In this document: positions 51,372 through 59,596 of the stretch, piece after piece | Position numbering within the stretch: position 1 is the stretch's first letter | How the letters are laid out: the number at the start of each line of letters is the position of its first letter | Origin: CAZYTM01 sp964649725 | GTDB lineage: Bacteria; Desulfobacterota; Desulfuromonadia; Geobacterales; Geobacteraceae | Length of the DNA: 64,000 nucleotides | Direction: 5' to 3' | NCBI GenBank assembly: GCA_964649725.1 | Contig: CAZYTM010000002.1 | Span: 310,001 to 374,000, forward strand | The notes under the pieces: generated by a model | Databases searched by the model: none | Seen by the model: the letters and a program-made list of their open reading frames with translations, nothing else | Told to the model about the DNA's origin: nothing | Made by a program: the position numbers and the translations under genes

Positions 51372-54134
51372 CTAATTATGCGCCAGTTTCTGCGCCTCTC
51401 TGGCATTCGCCTGGAACAGGTTCGCCCCCTCGAACACCAGGTTCATACTCCCCTGGTAGCCGACCCACATCTTCTGCTGCGCCCCCAGGCGGTCGAAGAC
51501 CGGCAAGCCGGTTCTCAGATGGGCGCCTATCTGCAGCTTTGCCGCTGCCTGCCGGCCGTTGCCATTGGCCACCAGCAGCTCCGCTCCGGCTGCGGCCTCC
51601 TCCAGGTCCTCCAGGTCGCCGACAAATACCTTTTCGCAGGGGAGACTCTCCAGCCCCTTGGTGCGGGTGGCGGCTATCGCCACCTGGATATTACACCCCA
51701 TGGCCGCGAGGAACCGGGTCATCCCCTTCAGATGGTCAGCCTCCAGCGCCAGGGCGACCTTTTTCAGGCCGAACTGGTAATGGCTGTCCACCATGGCATC
51801 CATCAGGCGGCTGCGCCAGCGGCGGAACTTTTCCGGCACCGGGATAGCGGCGATGCCCGACAAGGTCGCCATGAAGAGGTCTGCCTCGGCCAGCCCGGAC
51901 AGACTGGTAAAGCCGTAGGCCGGGATGGCGAACTTTTCCTGCAGGATTCCGGCAGCATCGGCCAGCGAATCGCCGATATAGATGGTTGCGCAGCTCCGGC
52001 CGGCCAGTCTGATCCGTTCCACCGGGATACCGCCGACGGAAAGGGGCGAGACGGTCTCATCGATATGACCGTCGAGGGCACAGGAGATATCCGGAATAAC
52101 GATCGGCTCGAGGCCGAAGGCCTCGCAGGTCTCTTTCAGCTCTTCCACCTCGGCCGGGGTCAGCTGGGAGCCTGGGAGCAGGTTGACCTGGTTCCGGATC
52201 AGCTCCCCACCCTCGGCCAGGGTCGCGACGATCGCCTCCACTGCCGCTGCATACCCCTCCTGCATGGAACCGCAGTAGTCAGGGGTGGAAGCCCAGACCA
52301 CCGGCACCTGTTCATACTGCGGATTTTCTTGGCGGAACTGGACAATGGCGCTCTGCACATCATCTCCCATGGTCTCGGTCAGCCCGGAGGTCATCACCCC
52401 TACCACACCTGGCTGGAACTTCTCCATCACCCGGCTTAAGCCCTTTTTCAGGTTTTCCCAGCCACCGAATATGGCCGTATCTTCACTCATGCTGGTAGAG
52501 TTAAGGGCGATGGACTCCTTGAAATGGCGCGACAGCTGCAGTCTGATAAAGGTGGAACACCCCTGGGCTCCATGGAGCAGTCCGAGCATCCGGTCTATCC
52601 CCAGATAGGCAAGGGTGGCTCCCAGCGCCGGGGAGTTCTTCTGTGGATTGACCGTAGCACTTTTAGATGGCACTTTTACCCTGGAGTCCTTCATCTCCTC
52701 AGCATTCAGCCGCTCTGCATGGGCTTTCACAAAGGCAAGATCAGCTTCCAGCATTTCCTGATCCTTTTCCCACGGCGCTTTGGCGTTAAGAAGCGGCCAG
52801 ATCGGATTGTTCACCGTCAGATCGAGCTGTCTGGCAAAGGTGACCATCCCCTGGTAACCGGCATAGGGGTGGGAGCGGCCATGATTGATATCGAGGAACG
52901 GAGTCCTGGTCTTCAGGGCGAGGAACTTGGTCTTGCCGCCTGCCACTATCAGGTCAGGGAGTTTGTCGTACATCACTGCCAGCAGCCCGGCTGTGGAGGT
53001 ATCCTCGATGATCCTGGCATCCTTGTGCATCAGCGACTTCATCCGGTAGAAGTCCTCCAGGGTCGAGTTCTGCGTCCCGGCCGCCAGGATCTCCACCCCC
53101 AGCTCCCGCAGGGCGTTCACCATCGACCAGGTCTTAACTCCGCCGGTGAACAAAACTGCCCGCTTACCTTCCAGCCGCTCCCGATAAGGGGCGAGCCGCG
53201 CCCGGCAGTTCTCCTCTTCCTCCTCTATCAACCGCTCCACCCGCTCCTGCATGACCCGCTTCTCCAGTCCGTTCACCGCATCGTCCAGCTCCCGGGCTAT
53301 GTCACGCAACGCCTTGGCAACATCGGTCATGCCGTAGAACGACTCCTCCAGATAGGGGATGCCGTAATTTTTCTGCATCTTCTTCGCCAGATTGGTCAAC
53401 GACTTGGAGCAGATGATCACGTTCAATCTGGCCCGGTGGGCATAACGGAGCTCCTCGAACCTGGCGTCACCACTGATACAGGAGAGTACCTGGATCCCCA
53501 ACCGGTCGAAGAGCGGCAGCATCCCCCAGAGATCGCCGGCGATGTTGTATTCGCCGATCAGGTTGATCGGATATTCTCCCAGTTGCGGCGGTTCAGCCGT
53601 GCCGATCACCTGCTTGAAGAGGACCTCTCCGGCGAGCCGGTTACCTATGTTCTTGTCGCCGATAAAGCCGGGGGTATTGACCGGCACCAGCGGAATTGCC
53701 ACCTTCTCCTGCGCCGACTTGCAGACCGCTTCGATATCATCGCCGGTCATGGCAGTGACGCAGGTGGCGTAGACGAAGATCGCCTTCGCCTCCGGGTAGC
53801 GGCCAGCCAGCTCCAGGATCGCCTGGTAGAGCTTCTTCTCGCCGCCGAAGATCACGTCGTTCTGCAGCATCTCGGTGGTAAAACCGCGCCGGTAGAGCTG
53901 GGGACCGGAAGAACGGGCCCCCCGGTTGTCCCAGGAGTTGCCGGCGCAGGCGATCGGCCCATGCACCAGATGGATCACATCGGTGATCGGCATCAGCACC
54001 ACCCGCGCGCCGTCATAGGCACAGGAGCGCTCCGTCCCCTCACCCGGTTCCGACTTCTTGCAGAATTTCGGCGCCCCCTTCTCCTGATGGGTATCGCACT
54101 CCGGGGCATCGTAGTAATCGGGTCTGGCCATCAT
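51372..54134 (-). CDS. nifEN: Fused NifE-NifN cofactor assembly scaffold
   Basis: One 920-residue chain in place of separate NifE and NifN. The NifE half (about 1-450) has CAYDGARVVLMPITDVIHLV, HGPIACAGNSWDNRG and YATCVTAMTGDD; the NifN half starts near residue 490 with GATLAYLGIDRMLGLLHGAQ, then GCSTFIRLQL and TSGLTETMGDD. It matures the FeMo-cofactor precursor before transfer to NifDK. The linker between halves is VKVPSKSATVNPQKNS. Transcribed from a sigma54 promoter 90 bases upstream. Confidence 0.95.
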   Translation of the reverse strand: MMARPDYYDAPECDTHQEKGAPKFCKKSEPGEGTERSCAYDGARVVLMPITDVIHLVHGPIACAGNSWDNRGARSSGPQLYRRGFTTEMLQNDVIFGGEKKLYQAILELAGRYPEAKAIFVYATCVTAMTGDDIEAVCKSAQEKVAIPLVPVNTPGFIGDKNIGNRLAGEVLFKQVIGTAEPPQLGEYPINLIGEYNIAGDLWGMLPLFDRLGIQVLSCISGDARFEELRYAHRARLNVIICSKSLTNLAKKMQKNYGIPYLEESFYGMTDVAKALRDIARELDDAVNGLEKRVMQERVERLIEEEEENCRARLAPYRERLEGKRAVLFTGGVKTWSMVNALRELGVEILAAGTQNSTLEDFYRMKSLMHKDARIIEDTSTAGLLAVMYDKLPDLIVAGGKTKFLALKTRTPFLDINHGRSHPYAGYQGMVTFARQLDLTVNNPIWPLLNAKAPWEKDQEMLEADLAFVKAHAERLNAEEMKDSRVKVPSKSATVNPQKNSPALGATLAYLGIDRMLGLLHGAQGCSTFIRLQLSRHFKESIALNSTSMSEDTAIFGGWENLKKGLSRVMEKFQPGVVGVMTSGLTETMGDDVQSAIVQFRQENPQYEQVPVVWASTPDYCGSMQEGYAAAVEAIVATLAEGGELIRNQVNLLPGSQLTPAEVEELKETCEAFGLEPIVIPDISCALDGHIDETVSPLSVGGIPVERIRLAGRSCATIYIGDSLADAAGILQEKFAIPAYGFTSLSGLAEADLFMATLSGIAAIPVPEKFRRWRSRLMDAMVDSHYQFGLKKVALALEADHLKGMTRFLAAMGCNIQVAIAATRTKGLESLPCEKVFVGDLEDLEEAAAGAELLVANGNGRQAAAKLQIGAHLRTGLPVFDRLGAQQKMWVGYQGSMNLVFEGANLFQANAREAQKLAHN

Positions 54135-54146
54135 CTACCCCTGAAA

Positions 54147-54186
54147 TTGCAAGGCGCCGACCATCAGAGATGAGCGGCGCCTTTGC
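54147..54186 (-). promoter_or_regulatory. Leader hairpin of nifEN
   Basis: On the minus strand the stem AAGGCGCC/GGCGCCTT lies between the promoter and the nifEN start. Its 5' arm overlaps a small GGC-AAAGGC-GCC hairpin with an A1/G4 hexaloop, as in the two antitermination leaders, but I found no first hairpin and no T-run, so antitermination is doubtful here. Confidence 0.45.
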
Positions 54187-54224
54187 CAGATTCAACTAGT
54201 TATCTATTGCTGCTGATCTGAATA

Positions 54225-54241
54225 TAGCATCTGTTGTGCCA
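54225..54241 (-). promoter_or_regulatory. Sigma54 promoter of nifEN
   Basis: The minus strand reads TGGCACAACAGATGCTA, with GG and GC ten bases apart and a perfect -24 element. Predicted start near 54215. Confidence 0.82.
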
Positions 54242-54494
54242 AACCGGGGCATACCTCATAACGTTTTGATATTTATAACTTTTAGCTATAACCGAAAACA
54301 GTACGAAGAGTGCATTGCCTCAATTTTCGGCACTATCCGGGAAAGATTGGGCAATATGGGAGTACTCTCTGGCTGCATCACGCCACTGAAGGCAAGAGCG
54401 GCAAAATCCCTGAATCATGTTGACACTCTTATCAACGCTGATATATTTGTTACCAATCGGAAACGGTTCTTTTCCCCCCTGGCGGTGTCAATCT

Positions 54495-54570
54495 GCAGGA
54501 TTGCTTGTGCGGCGTACCGACGTACGCCTCCGCGCAATCCCTTGATTTCCTTGCCAGGACGAAAAATCCC
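54495..54570 (+). repeat. nif-end structured repeat, copy B
   Basis: The plus-strand copy: GCAGGATTGC-TTGTGCG, inner hairpin GGCGTAC-CGAC-GTACGCC, then GCAATCC and CTTGCCAGGACGAAAA. Compared with copy C, both arms of the outer and inner stems have changed together and still pair. It lies upstream of the small exported protein gene at 54615 in a gap of 480 bases that otherwise holds only the nifEN promoter. Confidence 0.75.
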
Positions 54571-54614
54571 TCGTTTCCATCCTGCATCTCTATGAATAAA
54601 CAACGGAGGCTGTC

Positions 54615-54914
54615 ATGAAAAAGAGCATTATAACCTTAACGGTAGTTTTGACGATGCTGGCTATTGCCGGATATGCATGGAGCGACGAGTTGAACGACAC
54701 TTTCAACAAGGTCAACAGGCACCTCTATGGCATAGGGGGTGGCGGCAACGACAGTTATCAGCCGAAGGAACCACCCAGGGGGAGAGAGTACACCGCCCGC
54801 CCGCGTGAAGAGGCCCCCCGTGGCCGGGAGTACACTGCCAGAGGGAGAGAGTACACCGCTGCTCCGCGGGAGAGTACCCCTGGGAACTGGGGCTATGGCG
54901 GGTCGAAAAAGTGA
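54615..54914 (+). CDS. Small exported protein with RGREYTA repeats
   Basis: A 99-residue protein: signal peptide ending near GYAWS, a short helix (DELNDTFNKVNRHLYGIGGG), then a low-complexity basic region with the unit RGREYTA repeated three times and PREE/PREST spacers. GGAGG precedes the ATG. No family recognised; disordered, possibly surface- or nucleic-acid-binding. A terminator follows. Confidence 0.6.
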   Translation: MKKSIITLTVVLTMLAIAGYAWSDELNDTFNKVNRHLYGIGGGGNDSYQPKEPPRGREYTARPREEAPRGREYTARGREYTAAPRESTPGNWGYGGSKK

Positions 54915-54969
54915 TTGACTGAACTTGCCAAAAACGGTCTGCAGCCTTACTTGACCTTGTCCGGCAACA

Positions 54970-55000
54970 AAAGGGGCCCCTCTCCGGAGGCGCCCCTTTA
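54970..55000 (+). terminator. Terminator after the repeat protein gene
   Basis: The stem AAGGGGC-CCCTC/GAGG-CGCCCCTT followed by TATTATTT on the plus strand, 56 bases past the stop. Confidence 0.75.
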
Positions 55001-55045
55001 TTATTTGCCAACCATCTGTCACTCGCCGCGGGAGATCCTCTCTCA

Positions 55046-55100
55046 TTTCTTAAATATTTTTCTACACGCCGCAAAAATAGCCGTATATTTTCCGCATTTT
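55046..55100. repeat. Direct repeat flanking yefM-yoeB, left copy
   Basis: AT-rich stretch with TTTCTTAAATATTTTTCTAC, CAAAAATA and CGTATATTTTCCG. An imperfect copy in the same direction lies at 55793-55850, on the other side of the toxin-antitoxin pair. Confidence 0.55.
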
Positions 55101-55110
55101 CCTGAGTGGT

Positions 55111-55386
55111 TTAGTAGTGATATCGAGCCTGAAGAAAATCGATCCGGTCGTCACGAACGAGATAAACGAGGCGATGCTCCTGGGTAAGACGACGAGACCA
55201 GACGCCTGGAGAGAGATATTTGAGTGGTTCGGGTTTGCCAATGCCTGTGAAGGGATCACGCATGACCCCCTCGATTAGGTCGAAAGCACGCATAGCGATC
55301 TTACGGTCGACTTCTACCCAGTAGCGAAGGTCTTCCCGAAATTCCGGCTGGAAGACAGCTTCTCTACGCTTATTTTTCAAGTCCAA
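55111..55386 (-). CDS. yoeB: YoeB-type toxin
   Basis: A 91-residue RelE/YoeB-family toxin: FQPEFREDLRYWVEVDRKIA, GKPEPLKYLSPGVWSRRLTQ, EHRLVYLV and the C-terminal catalytic RYHY. YoeB cleaves mRNA in the ribosome A site when its antitoxin is lost. It overlaps the antitoxin gene by 17 bases and depends on it for translation. Confidence 0.92.
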   Translation of the reverse strand: MDLKNKRREAVFQPEFREDLRYWVEVDRKIAMRAFDLIEGVMRDPFTGIGKPEPLKYLSPGVWSRRLTQEHRLVYLVRDDRIDFLQARYHY

Positions 55387-55648
55387 GCTCCTTCTTGAGC
55401 TTTACTGAAGTTGAAGGTTCTCCTTCAAGTTTCAGGGCGCGTTCCATAGAGGCAAGAAGCCGTTGCGCGTTCTTCGGGGAACGCATAAGATGAGCAGTTT
55501 CGACTAGGCTTTCAAGCTCATCTGCGGAAATCATGGCTACGCTTTCACCGTTACGGCGACCGATGATGACAATTTCGCGGTTCTTGGTCACTTCGTCGCA
55601 CAACCCGGAGAAGTTCGCCCGAGCATTGGTATAATTTGTTTTAAGCAT
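55370..55648 (-). CDS. yefM: YefM-type antitoxin
   Basis: A 92-residue Phd/YefM antitoxin: TNARANFSGLCDEVTKNREI, VIIGRRNGESVAMISADELE and SLVETAHLMRSPKNAQRL. The N-terminal domain binds the operator and the C-terminal tail wraps the toxin. GGAGGAG precedes the ATG. The operator palindrome lies just upstream at 55669-55685. Confidence 0.92.
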   Translation of the reverse strand: MLKTNYTNARANFSGLCDEVTKNREIVIIGRRNGESVAMISADELESLVETAHLMRSPKNAQRLLASMERALKLEGEPSTSVKLKKELGLEK

Positions 55649-55668
55649 TTCTCCTCCATATCTGAATA

Positions 55669-55685
55669 GTACAGGATTACTGTAC
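55669..55685. promoter_or_regulatory. yefM-yoeB operator
   Basis: The dyad GTACAG-N5-CTGTAC overlaps a second TGTACA core, 21 bases upstream of the antitoxin start. TGTACA cores are the known recognition element of YefM. Confidence 0.75.
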
Positions 55686-55792
55686 AGGATGATCCTCTAT
55701 TTAGCAACAAGAAATAATATTTCTGTGGTGAAAGAAGATATTTCCTGTTAAAGCCTGGCCCCGCTTATTCTGCTTGTTTCAACCCCGCCAGG

Positions 55793-55850
55793 TTTCTTAA
55801 TTATTTTTTATTTACACCCAGTAAAAATCTTCGTATATTTCCGAAACTAC
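55793..55850. repeat. Direct repeat flanking yefM-yoeB, right copy
   Basis: It matches the left copy at 55046-55100 (TTTCTTAATTATTTTTTA, AAAAATC, CGTATATTTCCG). It lies about 120 bases upstream of the protease gene. Confidence 0.55.
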
Positions 55851-55970
55851 TATTTTTGTAAAGCATATACATATAGATGCAAAGGATAAGTAACAATTTC
55901 CCCAAAAGCATCTACAGGCAGCTACATAGCTCTAACCTGGCAATTACTGGGGAAAATAGAGAGGCAAATA

Positions 55971-58331
55971 ATGGCGAAAACTTACAGATGCGTTCTGATG
56001 TTAGTACTTATGCTGCTGATCGGAGGGACATCAATAGCAGTTGCCAAGGTGCCAGAGGCCGTGCTTGCGAAGAAAAAAGCTGTTGTAACGCTTTATATAG
56101 AACAGAACAAGAAGACCATTGCCAGCGGAAGCGGCTTCATTATCGCCGCGAATGGAATTGTCGTAACCAATAACCACGTAATCGAGCCATGGAATAAAAC
56201 AAAAGACAGCCTGCTTTACATAAAGAACTCTTACGGCACCTTCTTGACTCCTATTGAGCTGATAGCTGCAGATGCGAGTAAAGATGTTGCTCTCTTGAAG
56301 GTCAAAGAAACTAACTTGCCTTTCATCCAATTGTCGGACAGCACCCCGAAAGAAGGCGAAGACGTAGTGGTTATCGGAAGCCCCTTAGGGTTGGAAACCA
56401 CTATTACATCAGGAATCATCAGTAGTATCCGGGGAGAGGATGAGTTTTTGCAGATTTCTGCCCCTATATCTCCCGGCAGTAGCGGAAGTCCGGTCTTAAA
56501 TTCAAGCGGTGAGGCCATTGGAATGGCCACGTTGTTGATGAAAGGTGGGCAGAACCTAAATTTTGCCATTCCTACAAGTTATATTGTTGCGCCAATCAAG
56601 AACCTGTCGAAGGAAAAGCTTGAAGACCTTGAGAAAAGAGGAATTCTTGAGCTAGAAGAAGCTACAACTCCAGCCCCACCTCCGGTACTCGAAATGAATC
56701 CTGGTGATGGCATACCCGACCATTTTGTAAAAATCTTGTCTCTTAAAGATTCAGCCGGATATACCTATGTCGAATATGATGAGGACGGGACTAAGGGATG
56801 GGTTGCTATTATGTCGGATGGGGTTGCAAAAGAGAAGTTGGTGCCTGGAGATTACATCGTCTTTCCTGACAGCGCCCCGATGGTTAATTTTCAATCGAAG
56901 GGTCTGGGAAGGACGTTTGACAAGTTAATCTTTGCAGCTGGATTTCGGGCAGTCAAAATGAATGATAGTGAGCTTAAGTCAGCTAACGATAAGGATGCAT
57001 TCATAATTTCAAAGATGATTGATAACAGGAGCTATACAGCAGCAGCCAATAAAATCAATAAGGTCCTCGAAAAAGACCCCAATAATCCAGAGATGTATTT
57101 TCTTCGGGCAAAATTCAGAACCTCAAAGATGAAAATAACTTTTGAGAAATCACCTGATTATCAGCAGATTCTTGAAACTAATAAAGTCATGTGCCAGAGT
57201 GCTTATGACGACCTGAGCTATGCAATTTCACTTAACAATAAGAACGACAAGTATTACGCAGCTCGCGGAGCACTGCTAACAAACTCATACCAATGTAATT
57301 ATAATGACCCTGAAAATGCCATAAATGACTATGAGGCTGCAATAAGTTTGAATCCAAAAAAAGCAGATTATTACATTAGCAAGGGTTACATCCATAAACG
57401 ATTAAGACATTTGTCCAAATTGCTCGAATGTGCCAAGGAAGCTGTAAAACTAAACCCCAACAATGAGACTGGATATTACCTTTACGGTAATTATTATCTT
57501 GAACAAAATGACTATGGAAAGGCATTAGAGTATGGGAAGAAAAGTCTAATGCTCTGTAAGGATAGATGTACGATAGGGACATTGTTGATAGATGACGTAA
57601 TGAGTCAATATAAAAAATACGATGAGGCAGTGAAGCTCTACTCCGATTTGATAAAGAAGTTCCCCAAATATAGCTTATTTTACGGCAGACGGGGCAAGTA
57701 TTACTTGCGTGCCGAGAATTACAAAAAAGCTATAGCCGATTTTACGAAAGCAATTGGCTTGGATCCTAACACGACCTATTACTACTTATACAGAGGTGAT
57801 GCATATCGTGCAGATGGTAACTTCAATGCGGCGTTGTCCGATTATATTCACGCATGTGATACCAACAATTCCTATGCCTGTGAAAACGTAAAAGAAGTTC
57901 GTGCTGATATACAACGCGGGTCGAACTGGATTCGGGTAGGGGCCACCAATAATTTAGACTTTTATTTCGATAAGACATCAATCATCAGAAACAAAAACGG
58001 GAATATAACAGTTTGGGTGAAGGGGGAAATTACGAATAAAGAAGAATTTATTTCTGCACTGGAAATAGCATCGTATGAGAAGGGAAAATATAACAATGTC
58101 TCTCATATACTAAATCAACAAGGCTTCAATTGTCAAAGCAGACAAATCAGAAGCTTGAAATATATACTTTATTCTGACACCGGCAATATACTTAATTCGC
58201 ACAATGGCGATGAGGCAAAATTTACATCGGTAATACCTGACTCCATAGGTGCAAGTATGCTGGATAATGTGTGTAAATTTAACGCATCAAAGAAGACTTC
58301 TGGGAAGGACAAAAGGGGCGTTGGCAAGTAA
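55971..58331 (+). CDS. Trypsin-like serine protease with TPR repeats
   Basis: A 786-residue exported protein. A signal peptide (about 1-25) precedes a trypsin-like domain with triad His69 (VVTNNHVIEP), Asp105 (ASKDVALLK) and Ser171 (ISPGSSGSPVL). After a linker, residues 350-640 hold several TPR units (YFLRAKFRTSKMK, YYISKGYIHKRLRHL, FYGRRGKYYLRAENYKKAIA). A final domain of about 130 residues is unassigned. Base composition is AT-richer than the nif genes, suggesting later acquisition. Confidence 0.85.
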   Translation: MAKTYRCVLMLVLMLLIGGTSIAVAKVPEAVLAKKKAVVTLYIEQNKKTIASGSGFIIAANGIVVTNNHVIEPWNKTKDSLLYIKNSYGTFLTPIELIAADASKDVALLKVKETNLPFIQLSDSTPKEGEDVVVIGSPLGLETTITSGIISSIRGEDEFLQISAPISPGSSGSPVLNSSGEAIGMATLLMKGGQNLNFAIPTSYIVAPIKNLSKEKLEDLEKRGILELEEATTPAPPPVLEMNPGDGIPDHFVKILSLKDSAGYTYVEYDEDGTKGWVAIMSDGVAKEKLVPGDYIVFPDSAPMVNFQSKGLGRTFDKLIFAAGFRAVKMNDSELKSANDKDAFIISKMIDNRSYTAAANKINKVLEKDPNNPEMYFLRAKFRTSKMKITFEKSPDYQQILETNKVMCQSAYDDLSYAISLNNKNDKYYAARGALLTNSYQCNYNDPENAINDYEAAISLNPKKADYYISKGYIHKRLRHLSKLLECAKEAVKLNPNNETGYYLYGNYYLEQNDYGKALEYGKKSLMLCKDRCTIGTLLIDDVMSQYKKYDEAVKLYSDLIKKFPKYSLFYGRRGKYYLRAENYKKAIADFTKAIGLDPNTTYYYLYRGDAYRADGNFNAALSDYIHACDTNNSYACENVKEVRADIQRGSNWIRVGATNNLDFYFDKTSIIRNKNGNITVWVKGEITNKEEFISALEIASYEKGKYNNVSHILNQQGFNCQSRQIRSLKYILYSDTGNILNSHNGDEAKFTSVIPDSIGASMLDNVCKFNASKKTSGKDKRGVGK

Positions 58332-58370
58332 CTCCCAAATGTTTAATTTGCCAGCGCCCTTTACAGAAGG

Positions 58371-58428
58371 CCATAGGGTCAAGTCTCCAAAAATCAAATT
58401 TGGATTTTGGAGACTTGACCCCTAGTGG
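58371..58428. repeat. REP-like palindrome, left copy
   Basis: A near-perfect inverted repeat: GGGTCAAGTCTCCAAAAATC, a seven-base loop and GATTTTGGAGACTTGACCC. The arms share the GGGTCA..TCTCCA pattern with the palindrome at 61357-61436. The rest of the 302-base gap up to 58634 shows no gene. Confidence 0.8.
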
Positions 58429-58633
58429 CCCTCCTGGCAGAGTTTGGGTGATTTTCGAGGGCGGTATTGTTAGATGTTTAGTTGATGCCGAATCGTATCA
58501 AGAATATGGCTGCGACTACAATAGCAAGTATGGGAAAACAGTTAAATAATGCTCCCTCTGCCTTTATAGTTGAAAAATAACCGCGAGTTTGAATGTATGA
58601 ACGAAACACCGCTTGATCGGAGCTATTGCGAAA

Positions 58634-59485
58634 ATGAGATTTAAAATTCACAAATTATTCGATGACCCTACCGAAGGTAGAATAATCAATAACCGGTTAT
58701 TCAATGGTGTGTTTCAGATTATTCAATATTCAGTAATACCTGAAAAAGAAAAGGAAAATCTTATTCACCTTCTTTGTTTAATTTGTAAAAAACTAATTAG
58801 TGTAAAAAAACACTTTGATAGTTACAAGGTGCATGAAGCAAAAGCTATTGAACATTTTACTAATTCCAAAATAGTCAACGAAATATGGAATGAAGTTGAA
58901 CTGTCCGATGATTTGTTTCTCGAATTTGATGGTTTTCTTGTTCAAGTAAAGAGCACGCTAGACTACTTAGTTAGAGTGCCATCATATATTTTGGGTAAGA
59001 GATATTGGAGTTTGGGGAGTTTTGGTGATAAAGGTGCAAGAGTATCAAGAGCAATAAAGAACCTTCCAAAAGAACATCAATCAAGAGCAAAAGGTTTTGA
59101 TGTTTATTTGATAGATATGCAAAAAAATTGGCTGGAGGATACGATCCATGCCAGAGACAAGATTAACCATTTAACAGATGGTGGAGTGGATTATAGATTG
59201 TTTTGTGTATCTACGTCTATGAAGCAAGATGTTATAAATGTGCCAATGTGGTCTCCTGATCAAACTATATCAGACTTTATGCTAATAGTCTGGCGTAACT
59301 TATTCAGATATTGCGAAGATTTCATAGCACTGTTTTTGAGTTTAAAGTTACCTCCAGAGCTATCTGTGGTTAAAGATAATGACAATTTTCCTGAGCCTGT
59401 TAACCCTTGGAAAGTAGTTGCAACTGAACGCTTTGAAGAGATGCTAAAATACAGAAATATTCCAATGGATCTAATCGTAAAATAA
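58634..59485 (+). CDS. AT-rich unknown protein with HEPN-like RDKINH motif
   Basis: A 283-residue soluble, helix-rich protein, AT-rich in codon use. No family is recognised with certainty. Residues 174-179 read RDKINH, within DTIHARDKINHLTDGG, matching the Rx4H active-site motif of HEPN ribonucleases; helices on both sides fit that fold. I start at ATG 58634 (GGAG 11 bases upstream). The next gene follows after about 110 bases. Confidence 0.65.
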   Translation: MRFKIHKLFDDPTEGRIINNRLFNGVFQIIQYSVIPEKEKENLIHLLCLICKKLISVKKHFDSYKVHEAKAIEHFTNSKIVNEIWNEVELSDDLFLEFDGFLVQVKSTLDYLVRVPSYILGKRYWSLGSFGDKGARVSRAIKNLPKEHQSRAKGFDVYLIDMQKNWLEDTIHARDKINHLTDGGVDYRLFCVSTSMKQDVINVPMWSPDQTISDFMLIVWRNLFRYCEDFIALFLSLKLPPELSVVKDNDNFPEPVNPWKVVATERFEEMLKYRNIPMDLIVK

Positions 59486-59596
59486 AGCGAAAGTATGAAG
59501 TTACAACCAGGCTTACGACCTGCCCGAAAAACCCGGCAGGTCAAAGCCATGCCCGTTGAAAGATTTAAGACAAGAGGTCGAACGGAGTTATTTAGT

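Noticed and set aside
52524..54173. Long open frame (549 codons) on the plus strand
   Set aside because: It lies wholly antisense to nifEN. Its composition is a mirror of the GC-rich coding strand, and it has no family motifs or ribosome site.
54147..54241. Third ANTAR leader at nifEN
   Set aside because: A P2-like hexaloop (AAAGGC) and a stem are present, but I could not find a first hairpin or a T-run, so I did not call antitermination.
54415..54603. Minus-strand frame of 62 codons
   Set aside because: It consists mostly of repeat copy B read backwards. Similar pseudo-proteins arise from the other copies, so this is a repeat, not a gene.
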